Assembly: GCF_032854445.1 (NCBI RefSeq)
Contig: NC_088300.1
Span: forward strand, 14,699,570 to 14,763,569
Reading direction: 5' to 3'
DNA length: 64,000 nt
From: Liolophura sinensis
Taxonomy: Eukaryota > Mollusca > Polyplacophora > Chitonida > Chitonidae
Position 1 is the first letter of the stretch, and each line of letters opens with the position of its first letter. Under the pieces are notes generated by a model that searched no databases, was not told the origin of the DNA, and was given only the letters and a program-made list of their open reading frames with translations. The position numbers and the translations under genes were made by a program. This document shows, piece after piece, positions 22,901 to 33,239 of this stretch.

Positions 22901-25800
22901 ACCATTTTCTCTTTTTCTACAACATTTTACGTCCTATTTAAGCAAAATGGTCGCTGGATGAGGCAAGCGATAACAGCCTGTTACCCCTATATGTCCCCAC
23001 TTTTGGAACTTCCCATTAATGTGTCATTGTGAAGCATGTCTAATAAAAGTGCTGCCGTAATATGAAAATCTTTTCCTGATAAGCAAGCATTATGACTTAA
23101 TGCAAAGGTCAGAGATAGAATACAGGCCATTTACATAAACAACGACAAGGTAAAACGACAAGCGCAAAATCAGTCAAGATCCATGTACTAGGCTTCGACG
23201 AAGAACGTGGAGGGTTATCTGATACAGAAACAAAGCTCCTAATGAGAAAAATGAAGGAAAAAGACCCGCCACTTTGAAACAGCACGAAAACTGGTGATGT
23301 GTTATCTTGGTGCCGCAGGCGAATCCAACACATCATCAGTGAACTATGACACTTGTCAACGAAGTATATACAATGTCACAAAATAAAACTGCGTTACCTG
23401 ACATAAACATACACCACATCATATCTGTGCTATAATATTCCTTTATTTGTGATGTCATAGCGTTCAATTTTATTGTTTTCACAAGTACACTCTTGCGATC
23501 GCTATGAGTTGCAATCCAGCCCATGTTGGTTTATTCTCCAGTTGTACATGTGTTGGTCTGAAGGAAGCTGTGCATCGTCATGGGTTTCTCTCGGGCTTTT
23601 CCCGGTTTCCTCCCACCATAATACTGGCCGCTGTCGTACACGTGAAATATTCTTGAGCGTAAAGCACAAATCAAAACAATAAATAAATAAGTCCACTCAG
23701 AAATGACATGCAATCGTGAATGACTGGGGTTTGAGTTAATACTTCGACTTTTCATTACCAACATTCGAGTTTTATGCCCTTAATGGCAAACAGGGCAACA
23801 TGAACGACAGATCTGTTAAAATATTTGTAATAATAAAAATATTGTATTTCAGCTAAAATATAATATTTTTCAAGTGAACCATAATTGTGACTCTTATAGT
23901 GACATTTTTGTGAAGTTTGATTTACTTCTTATCAGTAAAACTTAAGTGCTGGCCTTGGTCTTAAACGTGTCATTTAAAATTTCTTCTTTTCTTAAAATGC
24001 ATTTTTTCAAACCAAATTTTAGGTTCAATGGAGTATACTATTTTCTCTAAGTCTCAAGACAATTTTTAGTTATTTTTCATGCAGACAATCAATGTGGATT
24101 CTATTTGCCTTTAAATATCTGTTCCTCAGTGCGTCCGTGACATAGCGCTATTTATAAGCAAACAACTGTGAATTACTCATTTTTTCGTGTACTGTATGGA
24201 GGTGCTGTATTACATGTAAGTTCTTCCATTCCAACACGTGATTTTCACACAGCACACCCCCTCTATACATTGACTGCAAAGTGTAGACCTATGTTAAAGC
24301 GAAATGCGCTGAAATACATGTAAAACTCGGGGAAGGAATCACCTTTATTACCTTACCCATTGGCCTGTGCTAGATTCCTGGCAAGTCGCAGAACGTGTGA
24401 TGCGCACGGCAACAGGCTGGCTGACTTCTCTTCTTCATTGGTACTGACAGTCAGGTACTCAATCTGGTAAGTTAACAGTAAAGTTATTCTGGCTTAGCAA
24501 GCTTTCAGATAGATCACGTCAGTCTCCGCTCTAACACGATGTCTAAATAACTGCACGGCAGCCATAGTTAAATAAAGCGCAATAACGTAGCTTATTTGCC
24601 GCTCTGTTGTCCATGATTTGCGTCAATTCCCTTAAAGGATACGTGAAAAGATATTATAAAACATGTATAGAACATGGTATTTAGGAAAATACATAAGAAA
24701 GAAATACATATAAAAATACATAAGAAATTTCAATGAAAAAATAATTTTCATTTTTGAGGAAATGATGCCATCGATGAACATATTGTGAACGCGGGGCTAG
24801 TTTAGCGCTCCCCAATTTGAGCCCCTCGAGTTGTTTTGACAGCTATCGCCGTTGACGTCAACACCAGCAGATTACTGAATTTCCGGATTGACCTCTGGGG
24901 CCTTAGGAAAACCTAGGTTAAAGCCAATTTTATGCCCCAAGGAGAAAGCCGAGAAGCTTTTTCGTACTTTTATGTTTTAAGCCACCTCGTATATACCGTA
25001 CTGAGAAATGCAAATCGAGCGTTCCATGTATATTCTTTAATTTGTTAAACAAAAGATCGCAGTGTGGCGTTAATGCCCTAGCAACAGGAGGCCAGGATTT
25101 CATAGAAGCGCCCAAAATTTGAATGTAAAGTGGCATGATTGTCACTCTTGAAAATAGAGATGAGAAAACCCCGATACTTTACCTAAAATGGTGTCATTTC
25201 TCTCACTCTTTGTTATTGAAATCAACACGGTTGTCTACACTATGACACTACATTTCGTTTTAAAATATCACCTCCCATAACCACAAGACTTGCGCAACAT
25301 GCAGAAGAAAATTTCCTCAACCATAAGCAATTTGTTTAAAGTTATTCCTGATGAATTAGTTCCTTTTCGTTATAAACAGAATCTAGATTTGCCTCTGCAT
25401 TTCTGGATATGAATATTAACAAATCTATGTGTTCACCTCCTTGTTATCTTTAAACATATCTTATCTTTAAATAAGAAGACATAAGTATACAAAATATGTA
25501 ACCATCATCTGATAATGCGTATGATGGACGAGAGAAGTTACATGCATCGTTTAACATAACATAAACTCAATGCGCAAAGTCTAACAGTCTCCTTAAACAA
25601 GCCATTCATCGTGAATTGCTGGTGAAGAAAAGACTGGGTACTGCAAAAGATGAACAAAAGATGAAAATTACCTCATCGCCCCAAAGAAGGCCTTCGCTTT
25701 GAAGGTCCTTGTGTTTATGGTATATGTAACAGAACTGCTCGACGGCATATTGCACGGCTCGCTCTGGGAGTAGGGCTGCGTCGTCGTCCGAACTCATCAT
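13950..25800 (-). CDS. Divergent glutamate-cysteine ligase catalytic subunit paralogue, 15 exons
   Basis: Homologue of the enzyme that joins glutamate to cysteine with ATP, the first step of glutathione synthesis in the cytosol. Coding exons in transcript order: 25672-25800, 24357-24463, 21635-21751, 20261-20362, 20074-20132, 19581-19768, 18552-18668, 17886-18024, 17292-17404, 16820-16912, 16091-16195, 15594-15672, 14976-15037, 14442-14559, 13950-14080. All joins keep phase and give 552 residues. Family landmarks are WGDEIEY (40-46), the PEF...LE pair with Glu87 and Glu94, LQVTIQA...EARYLHDQL (208-227), DDRTEEER (263-270), GWRVEFRP (379-386), TDSENAAYAVF and the C-terminal ERPTVARRIRELVLNHPEYK. 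Human GCLC has about 637 residues. This protein is shorter by about 25 before exon 5, about 15 near exons 12-13 and about 30 at the C-terminus. The animal NCCLQVT motif reads CSGLQVT. The donor of exon 9 is GTCACT, which is weak. The first ATG is 25,798-25,800, with a second ATG next to it. Whether it still uses cysteine is unknown. Confidence 0.88.
16549..16668 (-). mobile_element. SINE fragment in intron 10 of the ligase-like gene
   Basis: Contains GGCCAGCATTATGGTGGGAA and ACGACCATCTGCAGGTTGCT. Both the tail and the tRNA-like head are missing or decayed. Confidence 0.7.
17490..17612 (+). mobile_element. SINE 3' end in intron 8 of the ligase-like gene
   Basis: CCTGCGGATGGCCGTGGGTT through AAATATTCTTGAGCATCGCG and (AAATA)n. 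It is followed directly by a second copy in the same direction. Confidence 0.75.
17652..17860 (+). mobile_element. SINE with intact tRNA-like head in intron 8
   Basis: Head CATGGCTCGGTTGGTTAGCG (A box), then GAGTTCAAGTCC (B box), the conserved CCTCCCACCACAATGCTGGC and truncation before the A-rich tail. With the previous fragment it forms a head-to-tail pair that ends about 25 bp from exon 8. Confidence 0.8.
20578..20715. repeat. Short tandem array of about 27-bp units in intron 3
   Basis: About five diverged units of the type GGTACCGGTACAACTTATCT-GAAGTA. It produces a spurious open frame on the minus strand. Confidence 0.65.
22395..22530 (+). repeat. Unclassified interspersed repeat R2, copy 3, in intron 2
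   Basis: Shares CTTGAAATTTGCACTTTCTT and GGGGCCGATTCTCCACCTTA with the copies at 8.8 kb (minus) and 9.6 kb (plus). Confidence 0.5.
23490..23693 (+). mobile_element. SINE, diverged, in intron 2 of the ligase-like gene
   Basis: GCGATCGCTATGAGTTGCAA (decayed B box), then TTTCCTCCCACCATAATACT, GTGAAATATTCTTGAGCG and (AAATA)n. Confidence 0.75.
24780..25110 (+). repeat. Unclassified interspersed repeat R3, copy 1, in intron 1
   Basis: The core AAGGAGAAAGCCGAGAAGCT followed by TTTTCGTACTTTTATG recurs at 42.3, 48.3 and (inverted) 49.8 kb. This copy and the 42.2 kb copy also share an upstream part (AGCGCTCCCCAATTTGAGCC, GTTGACGTCA). Confidence 0.55.
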
Positions 25801-28340
25801 CTCTGTGTTCACCGAATGTTATTCTTGGTATAACTGCTCCTCGGCCCAATACGTCTCGTACTCACGTGCTGGGATACAGTTATGACCCCAGTTACTCACA
25901 CTGTATGCTCAAGTAGACAGGTTAGTAAATAACCACAATGAGTCACCATTAGGCTTTGAAGAGTTTTTTTTTTCTGTATTCTTTTTTTATTTCACAAAAA
26001 TGTATTATTGTTAAGGACTAATGTTGTAACCTAGCCGCCAGAAGAGTAACCAGTTAGTCCGGAATGAGTCTTACAAATAATAACCTTATCATTCCTAGCA
26101 GATTTCTTTCTATATTCGGTTCTTTTTTTATATACCACACTCATGAGAATTTCGGTGATGTCAGTGAACTTAGCTCCCAGTGAAATGTTCCAGGTCCTCC
26201 GTCAACATTCCCCCAAAGGGGATCGCTTAAACATTTGGGTCATAATGGCAGTTCTCATGATGGCACTGTGTGTGTCAGCCGATTGATGGAATGGAAGGAG
26301 TGTATCAGTCTCCTCGTGTATACTTACCTCCACGGAATGTAAAAAGTGTCTTCTTGCCTAGGATTGGTTCCGAATAATTTACTTGTCATTATGTCACAAA
26401 AAAATTTACCAACTGATCTTTAAAGATCCCGTTTTGTACGTTTAGCAGTTATGTTTGGGAAGTTTTCTTTCTTTGAGAGAAAAAGAAAGATATGAATCAA
26501 CCAGAACATGTATCTGACTTCCGGATTTTAAGTATACACAAGCGAATTGGCCTTAAGACTCAGTGTTAACAATGGCTGATAGGAGCATAGAAACAGTCTA
26601 CCATCTACTGAAGCTGCATCAGTTTAAATCGGGGTGGTTTGGACAAATCCGTCTTGAAATGACTAGTTTATTCAAAAGAATTTTATTGTTGTCATCCGTA
26701 AACTATCAGAAAGTGTGATGATTGAAAGAGGAAACACTGTGATAATAAGTGTAATAATGAGTTTTAAGTTTACATCTGTCTTTTTTTATTAAACTCGGAT
26801 GAGAACATCCCTTAAACTCTCAGTTCATGACTTTCTTATTAGAAGATGGTCGTGTCAGTTAAGAATGGGAAGTGTCATTCAGGAACCTGGTACTTGAATG
26901 ACTGAATCTGCTTCAGTGTATTGAGTTGCTCTTGCAGCCTCTTCGGATGTTTCAACGAGATAAAAGCAATTTACCCTTTCGTTGGTTGAAAAGGGATGTA
27001 TCAACAAATAAGGTTTGGATTCTTTTTGGTAGACTTTGCTTCAGTTGTAACTTTCTGTATCATTTTCATTTCCTCCTGCACTCATAGATAATGTTTTTTA
27101 AATAGGTCAAAATTGAAAAAAACGTCTTGCTGGGCCTTTTTTTATCACCTCTGACTCAGTGACCGGATCATTCCCTTGCCGCCCTGTGAAAATTGTGAGC
27201 GAAATCATTTCAGACTAATCGGAGAAGAAACAAGCCTTAATGCTCTTTCTCTTCCACTTCCCCTTACTTAATAATCATTATAGGTGCCTTCTTTCTCCAC
27301 ACTCCTTTACGTTTTGCCAACTCATAAAGTCTTGTTATTAAAGAATGAATGAATCGTGATGGTTTAACGTCACTTCGGCAATATTGCTGCCATATGGTGG
27401 CGACAACATGTTTCACCGAGGTCCTATTCTGTTTACTCCGGAGAACCCACAGGAGAAGGTAGGGAGGGGGTCGTGTTATGAACAAAAAACTTATTAAGTA
27501 GGGCAGACGATAACTGCCAATCACTTCTATGATTCATTCAGAGTGGAACATGATGATAACGTTTCATCGTGATACGTCACAATAGAAAGTGGGATGCATT
27601 TAATCGAGCGTTTCTTTCTGGCTAGCATCTCGTTTCATCGCGTGATCTTGAAATGACACGTGTTTCACAAGTTGATTTGAGGGTCGCTTTATAAGATAGA
27701 ACCAACGATTTGAAAGTATTTAGTAAATCTTGTCAACTGGTTTGTCTCAAGAAGAAAACAAAAAACCATTGGTAGACATGTTGTGTGTCGTGATTGTTTC
27801 ATAAACATTAAAATGAAATTATTAATAAAAAACTCTTATTGCATGTAGCTACCACGTGGAGGGCGATGAGCAATAGACTTGCGTTATAAGTTTAGGGAAA
27901 ACAATCTTATCTATGTTATTAAAGTTTGATTTTAATAAGTTTATAACTGTTGATAAATTACTACATTGTATACATGTATGTGTATATTTACATGAATATC
28001 AGTAAATAAAAGTAACCTCGAGTGTGGAATTCGTGTTTATAAAATGTTCGACCTCAGTTCATAGTGCTTCACTTTACTTGTCGGAAAGGTGCAGGAACCC
28101 AACCATTTGATGGAAGAAAAGATTAATTTTTTTGGTTCCTTTAATTTCAATATATGTGAAAATGTTCACTTGAAGGATTAGTGTCCACATTTAGCTGTGT
28201 CTACTTTTCTTTCCCTTTACCGGCATACCAAAAATTGATCAAATTAATGACGAATGATCTCACGCTTTGTTTTACTCCCACCAAGCCCAGTCACCAGAGT
28301 TTATATACATATATTTAAAGCCTAATTTTCCCCCATGTTG
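25801..28340. other. Upstream region of the ligase-like gene, non-coding
   Basis: This should contain the promoter and any 5' UTR exon of the ligase-like gene. No TATA box or clear antioxidant response element was recognised. At about 26,890-27,085 (minus) two overlapping frames look weakly exon-like, and AATAAA follows at 26,786-26,791, but one frame has an internal stop and the other lacks an acceptor. I treat it as unresolved. Confidence 0.4.
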
Positions 28341-28553
28341 TTAAAATTTATCTGCCCGCCAGAATTTTTTTTTTATCTCGACTCCTGTCAGCCCGGCAAA
28401 GATTTGGCTGTGCTGGGTGGGTATAAAGCCCTTCCGTCTTGTGGCGTGAATCCACGCTTTCCTGTGGGCCAAATCGTCTGGAAACTTGAAAAAAGTAACT
28501 CCAGGGTTCTTCGACGACCTATTTTTACAACCGTATGCAGAACAGCAAACCAT
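28341..28553 (-). pseudogene. THAP zinc-finger domain, N-terminal part with decayed second half
   Basis: From ATG 28,551-28,553 on the minus strand the frame reads MVCCSAYGCKNRSS, NPGVTFFKFP, KAWIHATRR and PTQHSQI. This is the first half of a THAP domain, with the first cysteine pair, the conserved Pro and Trp and the basic stretch. Where the second zinc pair (C-x2-H) should follow, the frame continues FAGLTG, so these ligands are absent, and it stops after about 70 residues. No good donor lies at the break. THAP domains bind DNA and occur in P-element-type transposases and in host proteins. This is most likely a transposon relic, though a missed splice or an assembly error is possible. Confidence 0.65.
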
Positions 28554-29504
28554 TTCGTGGAGAAATTCGATATTCTTGATGTGACTTGTGTGGCTTTTTA
28601 ACACTGAACTAAATGGCTAAGCTCTGACAGCTCGTGAAGGCTGGACTTATATGACGTGATTCGCCGCAGACTACCGAGTGTTGGCGGAAAAGTACATGAA
28701 CCCAGCCTCATTATCTAGCGGTTTTAATGCCATGTTACTCAGATTACTGTACTTTTTTCAAGTATTTTTTTAAACTCAATTTAACAATATATACAGGGGT
28801 AGCTAGTTATAAATAAATAACCGGTTTAGACACCAATCTTTTAACACTGGAACAGGTTGAAGTATACAACTTTCTGTTGCGTTTTACGTTTATGTGGTGT
28901 AAGCAGCTCTGTGAAATTCATAGTTATTAATTCAAATATAACATTATATTCTTTTGATATCTATTCTTTTAGCATCCAAAAATAGAAAATGTGGAGTTTT
29001 CATCATAGTGGGAATATGGGACAATCTTAGTTACATGAATGTTTTTCTGTTTTAATCCCCACAAACCCTCACCGTACGCTATTTTGGTGTGTGTTATACA
29101 TATTAATCTGATAAACGAAAAGAATAAATAATGCACAGCCACATATATGTGAATATAAACCCACAGAACTGCTTTTTGTGTACAGTATCGAAACTATGAT
29201 GCCATCACAAATATTTGTAAGGGCCCTTCTCTCGAGGTGCTGGGTTTGTACACAGAATCTTCAGATCTCTCATGACACTGGTGACAATAAAAAACCTCTT
29301 GACATGTGGCAGATATGAACTATTTTCAACGGCACTACTATAACCTACAGCAAGCAATGACCCGTCATATCATGTGTAACCTGTTAATTGTTTTAGTTAT
29401 CCATTTTGTGGAATTGGCCTTGTGACTATTGAGCTGAAACTTCCTTACTGGTTGACGGCTGGTATACTAATGTCTGTTTCGATTATTAGATCATTTCAAA
29501 TTTA
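28554..29504. other. Non-coding stretch with a dispersed repeat at its end
   Basis: No gene seen. The segment at about 29,425-29,495 (TATTGAGCTGAAAC ... CTGGTATACTAATGTCTGTT) repeats 21,429-21,485 (TATTGAACTGGAAA ... CTGGTATACGAATGTCTGTT), so it is a dispersed repeat adjoining the MITE that follows. Confidence 0.45.
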
Positions 29505-30077
29505 TTAAAGGAGAAGAAAACTTAAAACAATGACACTATTGGATGCAAAGTGCACATTGTCTTCTATCTAGTGGTGCCTGTTGCATAATTTTGCAATTTT
29601 TCCTCGCCATACACGTAAAGTCTGAAAACGGCAAAGCTAGCATAAATCACTGAGTTCATCGCGTCCTTGACCTTTAACACCCTGTAATTTATGCTGGTGG
29701 TGTGTTGCCCCTCAGCCAATGACAGTTGCTAAAACTGCCGGCTTGTTCGTGTAAACTCGGAACCTACGTCCAACATTCCGGTTTCCAAGAGGAAAACGAA
29801 CTGTACTGTTCGCTGCCTTCTGAGAAGAAGAGTTCTACCGGAAATATACGACTGCACTTCGGCGGTTTTCGGCGGCAATTCTCCTCCCAACACACAAGAC
29901 TTCAGGATTAGTTCTTAGGCAAAATGGAGTCGCCCACAGGGGATTTTGGCACTGACTTTATTTATAATTTATCAACTTGAGATACATAGTAGAATTTTTT
30001 TCATGGCATGCACCTGCGAGGAAATGCATACTGTTTTCAATGGTATTTGTTTGATATTTAAATTTTCTTCTCCTTTA
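29505..30077. mobile_element. MITE of about 570 bp with terminal inverted repeats
   Basis: The left end TTAAAGGAGAAGAAAACTTA and the right end, read in reverse complement, TTAAAGGAGAAGAAAATTTA differ at one base over 20-22 positions. A TTA or TAA next to each end could be the target duplication. Inside there is no transposase, only a 61-residue chance frame. It is a non-autonomous DNA transposon of unknown superfamily. Confidence 0.7.
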
Positions 30078-30985
30078 AACTGGTGCCATTTTTAAAATTC
30101 GAATGGCATTTCCTGTTTATGATCTTCAGTTGTTTTCGACAATATCAGCATTCAAAACCACTCGTTCCATATAAGTGTGTATTTCTTTGTTTTCAATCAA
30201 ATGCATGCACGTTCGGATCCGATTCATTCCTTCACAAGTTATACAACAGCAATAAGCAGTGCCATGAACAATGATCGATGTGATTTTATTTAAACGAACA
30301 GGCAGGGGAAAAGTGTGATAAATTTATTTATTTATTAGTTGGGTTTTCTTTACAACAGCTGGTTCGGATGCTTAACTGTCGTGGGCAGAGAAAACGAATC
30401 AAGATTATTGGGCTCACATTTGCCTACAGACTGATTTTTTAAAAATTCCGCAAATTTAATTAAGGGACAATACTCTAGTGCGATTAATGGCAGATTTATC
30501 TCCCTTTTTGTTTTTTCAGGGGATGTTTGTTGAATTGGTGTCACCAAGCCTGACCAATCCCCTCGTGTTTCTCATCGCATTCGTTCTCTGATTGGCCCTC
30601 CCAGATGACCACAACCGCGGCTAGGAATAATCGGCAACGCCCAACATCGATGACCTTCTTAAATGAGGATGGTGAATGCTGTGTTTGACTTCAGAAATAG
30701 ACCTCACAGACGAGCACGATTGCCAAGAAAAGTGTTAATTATTAAACAAGAAAGTAAGTGATTTCTTACAGAATGAGAGTAGTTAAATGTCACAAATATT
30801 TACCAGCTATATCCTTAACGATATGTAGATGCTTTGGATGCAAAACCACAGTGGATGCAATAGAAATTCTTATTTGTTATAATGCATGTGTAATGCAGTC
30901 TGTCTTTGTGTTTCATTACGTTATGTGAACAGATATATTTCCACCATGGCAGAGCTTACTTCTCCTGTTTCGAAGATGTGCTGTG
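30078..30985. other. Non-coding stretch
   Basis: No gene recognised. A (TTTA)n run lies near 30,320-30,336. Short ORFs on both strands have no recognisable motif. Confidence 0.45.
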
Positions 30986-31105
30986 GTGATATCTTGAAAT
31001 ATATCTGTGGTGATATCTTGAAATATATCTGTGGTGATATCTGTGGTGATATCTTGAAATATATCTATGGTGATATCTGTGGTGTTATCTTGATACTGTT
31101 AGACT
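30986..31105. repeat. 24-bp tandem array
   Basis: About four to five units of TGTGGTGATATCTTGAAATA-TATC, including truncated 12-bp half units. The plus-strand frame GDILKYIC through it is a by-product of the in-phase period. Confidence 0.75.
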
Positions 31106-31544
31106 ATAGGAAAGGAAAGGGTTCCTCTCCTGACTTCCATAAAACTATACCGTACAATACTAAACCTGTGGTGTAAAATACAATTTGAGACTGAGGTGCT
31201 TCAAATATAGCAAAGTCGTGATATAATTAATAATTTTGGATGCTACATTGAATCCTACTCAAAAGAACAAAGTTTTGTTAGTAAAGTGACCCGGAAGTGC
31301 AATTACAGCTAAGACAGACAAGACTGTATCACACACCTTACCAGGGACTCGGATCGCTATCAATGGAGAATACTTGCCTCATTTTTGTAGATACTTCAAG
31401 TTCAGTATGAAAACGCAGGTATATAGGCTATTGATCTTTGGTAAGTCAGATCTTGTGTCACTTAAGTCCATTAAAGGAAATAGTTTTTGAACTTGCACAA
31501 TAATTGTATTAATGTAGTGCACAATATTGTAGAATACAGGCTCT

Positions 31545-31632
31545 GCACGGTTTCCTCCCACCATAATGCTGGCCACCGTCGTATAAGTGAAATATTCTTT
31601 CGTACTTCGTAAAACACCAATCAAATCAAATG
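31545..31632 (+). mobile_element. SINE 3' fragment
   Basis: CGGTTTCCTCCCACCATAAT, GGCCACCGTCGTATAAGTGA and AAAACACCAATCAAAT, without the body or head. Confidence 0.75.
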
Positions 31633-32329
31633 AATACAGAATAAAATCCCACATATGGACGAAATTGTTGTCAGCATGTCTGACACAGGACAAGCCACAG
31701 TCAAGAAAACTTCAAAATTCAATCTTGCTTTATAGATGTATAAAACGAAACGCTCTAATAAACCACTGAGCTTGGTTTGCACTGTACTTAGTCCAAGCTG
31801 AGACCAGCCATAACGTGTAGCTAGCTGGCTACAGCAGCGCCGTCTTAGGGCGTTGGTATCAGCAATGCAAGACTGACTGCAAAAGCAGCGCCATAAGTGT
31901 TCGTCGTATTCAAAAATCCACGATTAGCCGGGCTGTAAGGGAATTTAACAATCCACAGAAACACAAACCTTAGCTTTATATTTACGGACATTATTGCATT
32001 TGACCACTTTTCCTGTGTAACAAAATAAACCATAGCTAAACAATGTGTTAATGCCTTTTCGTGGTTTTGGAAAGGGGAAGTTCCTAGATCGCAAAGAGAC
32101 TGATATGAAGACGTATCATCAACATGTTGACCGATACAAAATTCAAAACATTAACTTATAAGCTATACTTACGATGTTATTTAAAGATCCATATAATTCT
32201 GGCATATAAACTGTAAATACACTGGGCAGAGAAAAAAAAACTCTTTTGAGAAAGAAAGTTTCCTGAACTGATAATGGCTTTGTGTTTTTATCAATCCCCA
32301 GGTGCCGTGAAGGCGAGTTTCAAATATGA

Positions 32330-32545
32330 CACATGAGTATGTGTGTAATAACGCCGTGGGGCCTCGCTGGGGACGGATTAAGGGTATGGATGTTAACATG
32401 AGGTAAACTGACACAGGGGTCGGCCGTTAGGGCTGAGGTCCTGTGGAGACGGGCTGGTAACCAGACGCTTTGCACGGAGCGGGAACTAGCCACATACTGT
32501 TCTGGAGGCCACAACGACAGCCGCAAGATTAGATCCGGACACACG
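32330..32545. other. GC-rich block, possibly conserved non-coding or exon
   Basis: This stretch is clearly GC-richer than its neighbours. It is open on the minus strand for 85 codons, but no motif or good splice pair was found. It could be a regulatory element or an unrecognised exon. Confidence 0.3.
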
Positions 32546-32739
32546 ACAAAAAAATGAAAATGAAATCTGTAAATCAAAAGACTTCTAAGAGCTTTTAAGT
32601 GTAGGTGACACGTCTAAAGGGAACTCTTGAACAGTTCTTTAAGATATATTTCCGAACGCGTGCTTATGTCTTGCTGCCTCACGTTGTAAGCGATACGGGA
32701 ACTATTTCCAAAGCAGGCTTATACTTACCACTAATCAGA

Positions 32740-32900
32740 GAGGTCAAAGAGATCACAGGTTCGAATCCAGCCCTCGCTATTTTTTCTCTGCCTTTAATTC
32801 CGCAGATTTGTCAGGTACACAGAAAAAGGTGGTTGTTTGATCGATTCTGGCATTCCACTTTACTCCACCTATCAACCTGTATACCGTTGAGTAAGTGAAA
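32740..32900 (+). mobile_element. Relic of a tRNA-derived SINE of another family
   Basis: A perfect RNA polymerase III B box GGTTCGAATCC at 32,758-32,768 inside AGAGATCACAGGTTCGAATC, with no cloverleaf around it. The downstream body ends near GAGTAAGTGAAAGATTTCTG. It is a SINE head rather than a tRNA gene. Confidence 0.4.
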
Positions 32901-33111
32901 GATTTCTGGATAGAACATCAACACCGATATGTACGCAGTTATAATAGGATGCGTAGATGCTGTTGCGCCGTACAGGATAAATTACATAAATATTTTTGAG
33001 TGCGCGGTGGAAATGATAACCCAAGAAACGCATTCATTAGATGAATGTCCGCTTTTCCGAGTAGCGCGTGATTTGCGTCATATAAATGTCCGGTACTCCA
33101 TGTAGAGCATG

Positions 33112-33222
33112 ATTTATTTATTTATTTATTTATTTGATTGGTGTTATACGCCGTACTCAAGGATATTTCACTTATACGATGGCGGTCAACATTATGGTGG
33201 GAGGAAACCGGTCAGAGCCCGG
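33112..33222 (-). mobile_element. SINE 3' fragment, minus orientation
   Basis: A (TTTA)n run, then GATTGGTGTTATACGCCGTA and ACATTATGGTGGGAGGAAAC. It stops in GGTCAGAGCCCGG, just before the 41-bp array. Confidence 0.8.
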
Positions 33223-33239
33223 AGATGTAGACCGTGGTG

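Noticed and set aside
30886-31176. 96-codon frame with GDILKYIC repeats
   Set aside because: Produced by the 24-bp array, with no start context or splice sites.
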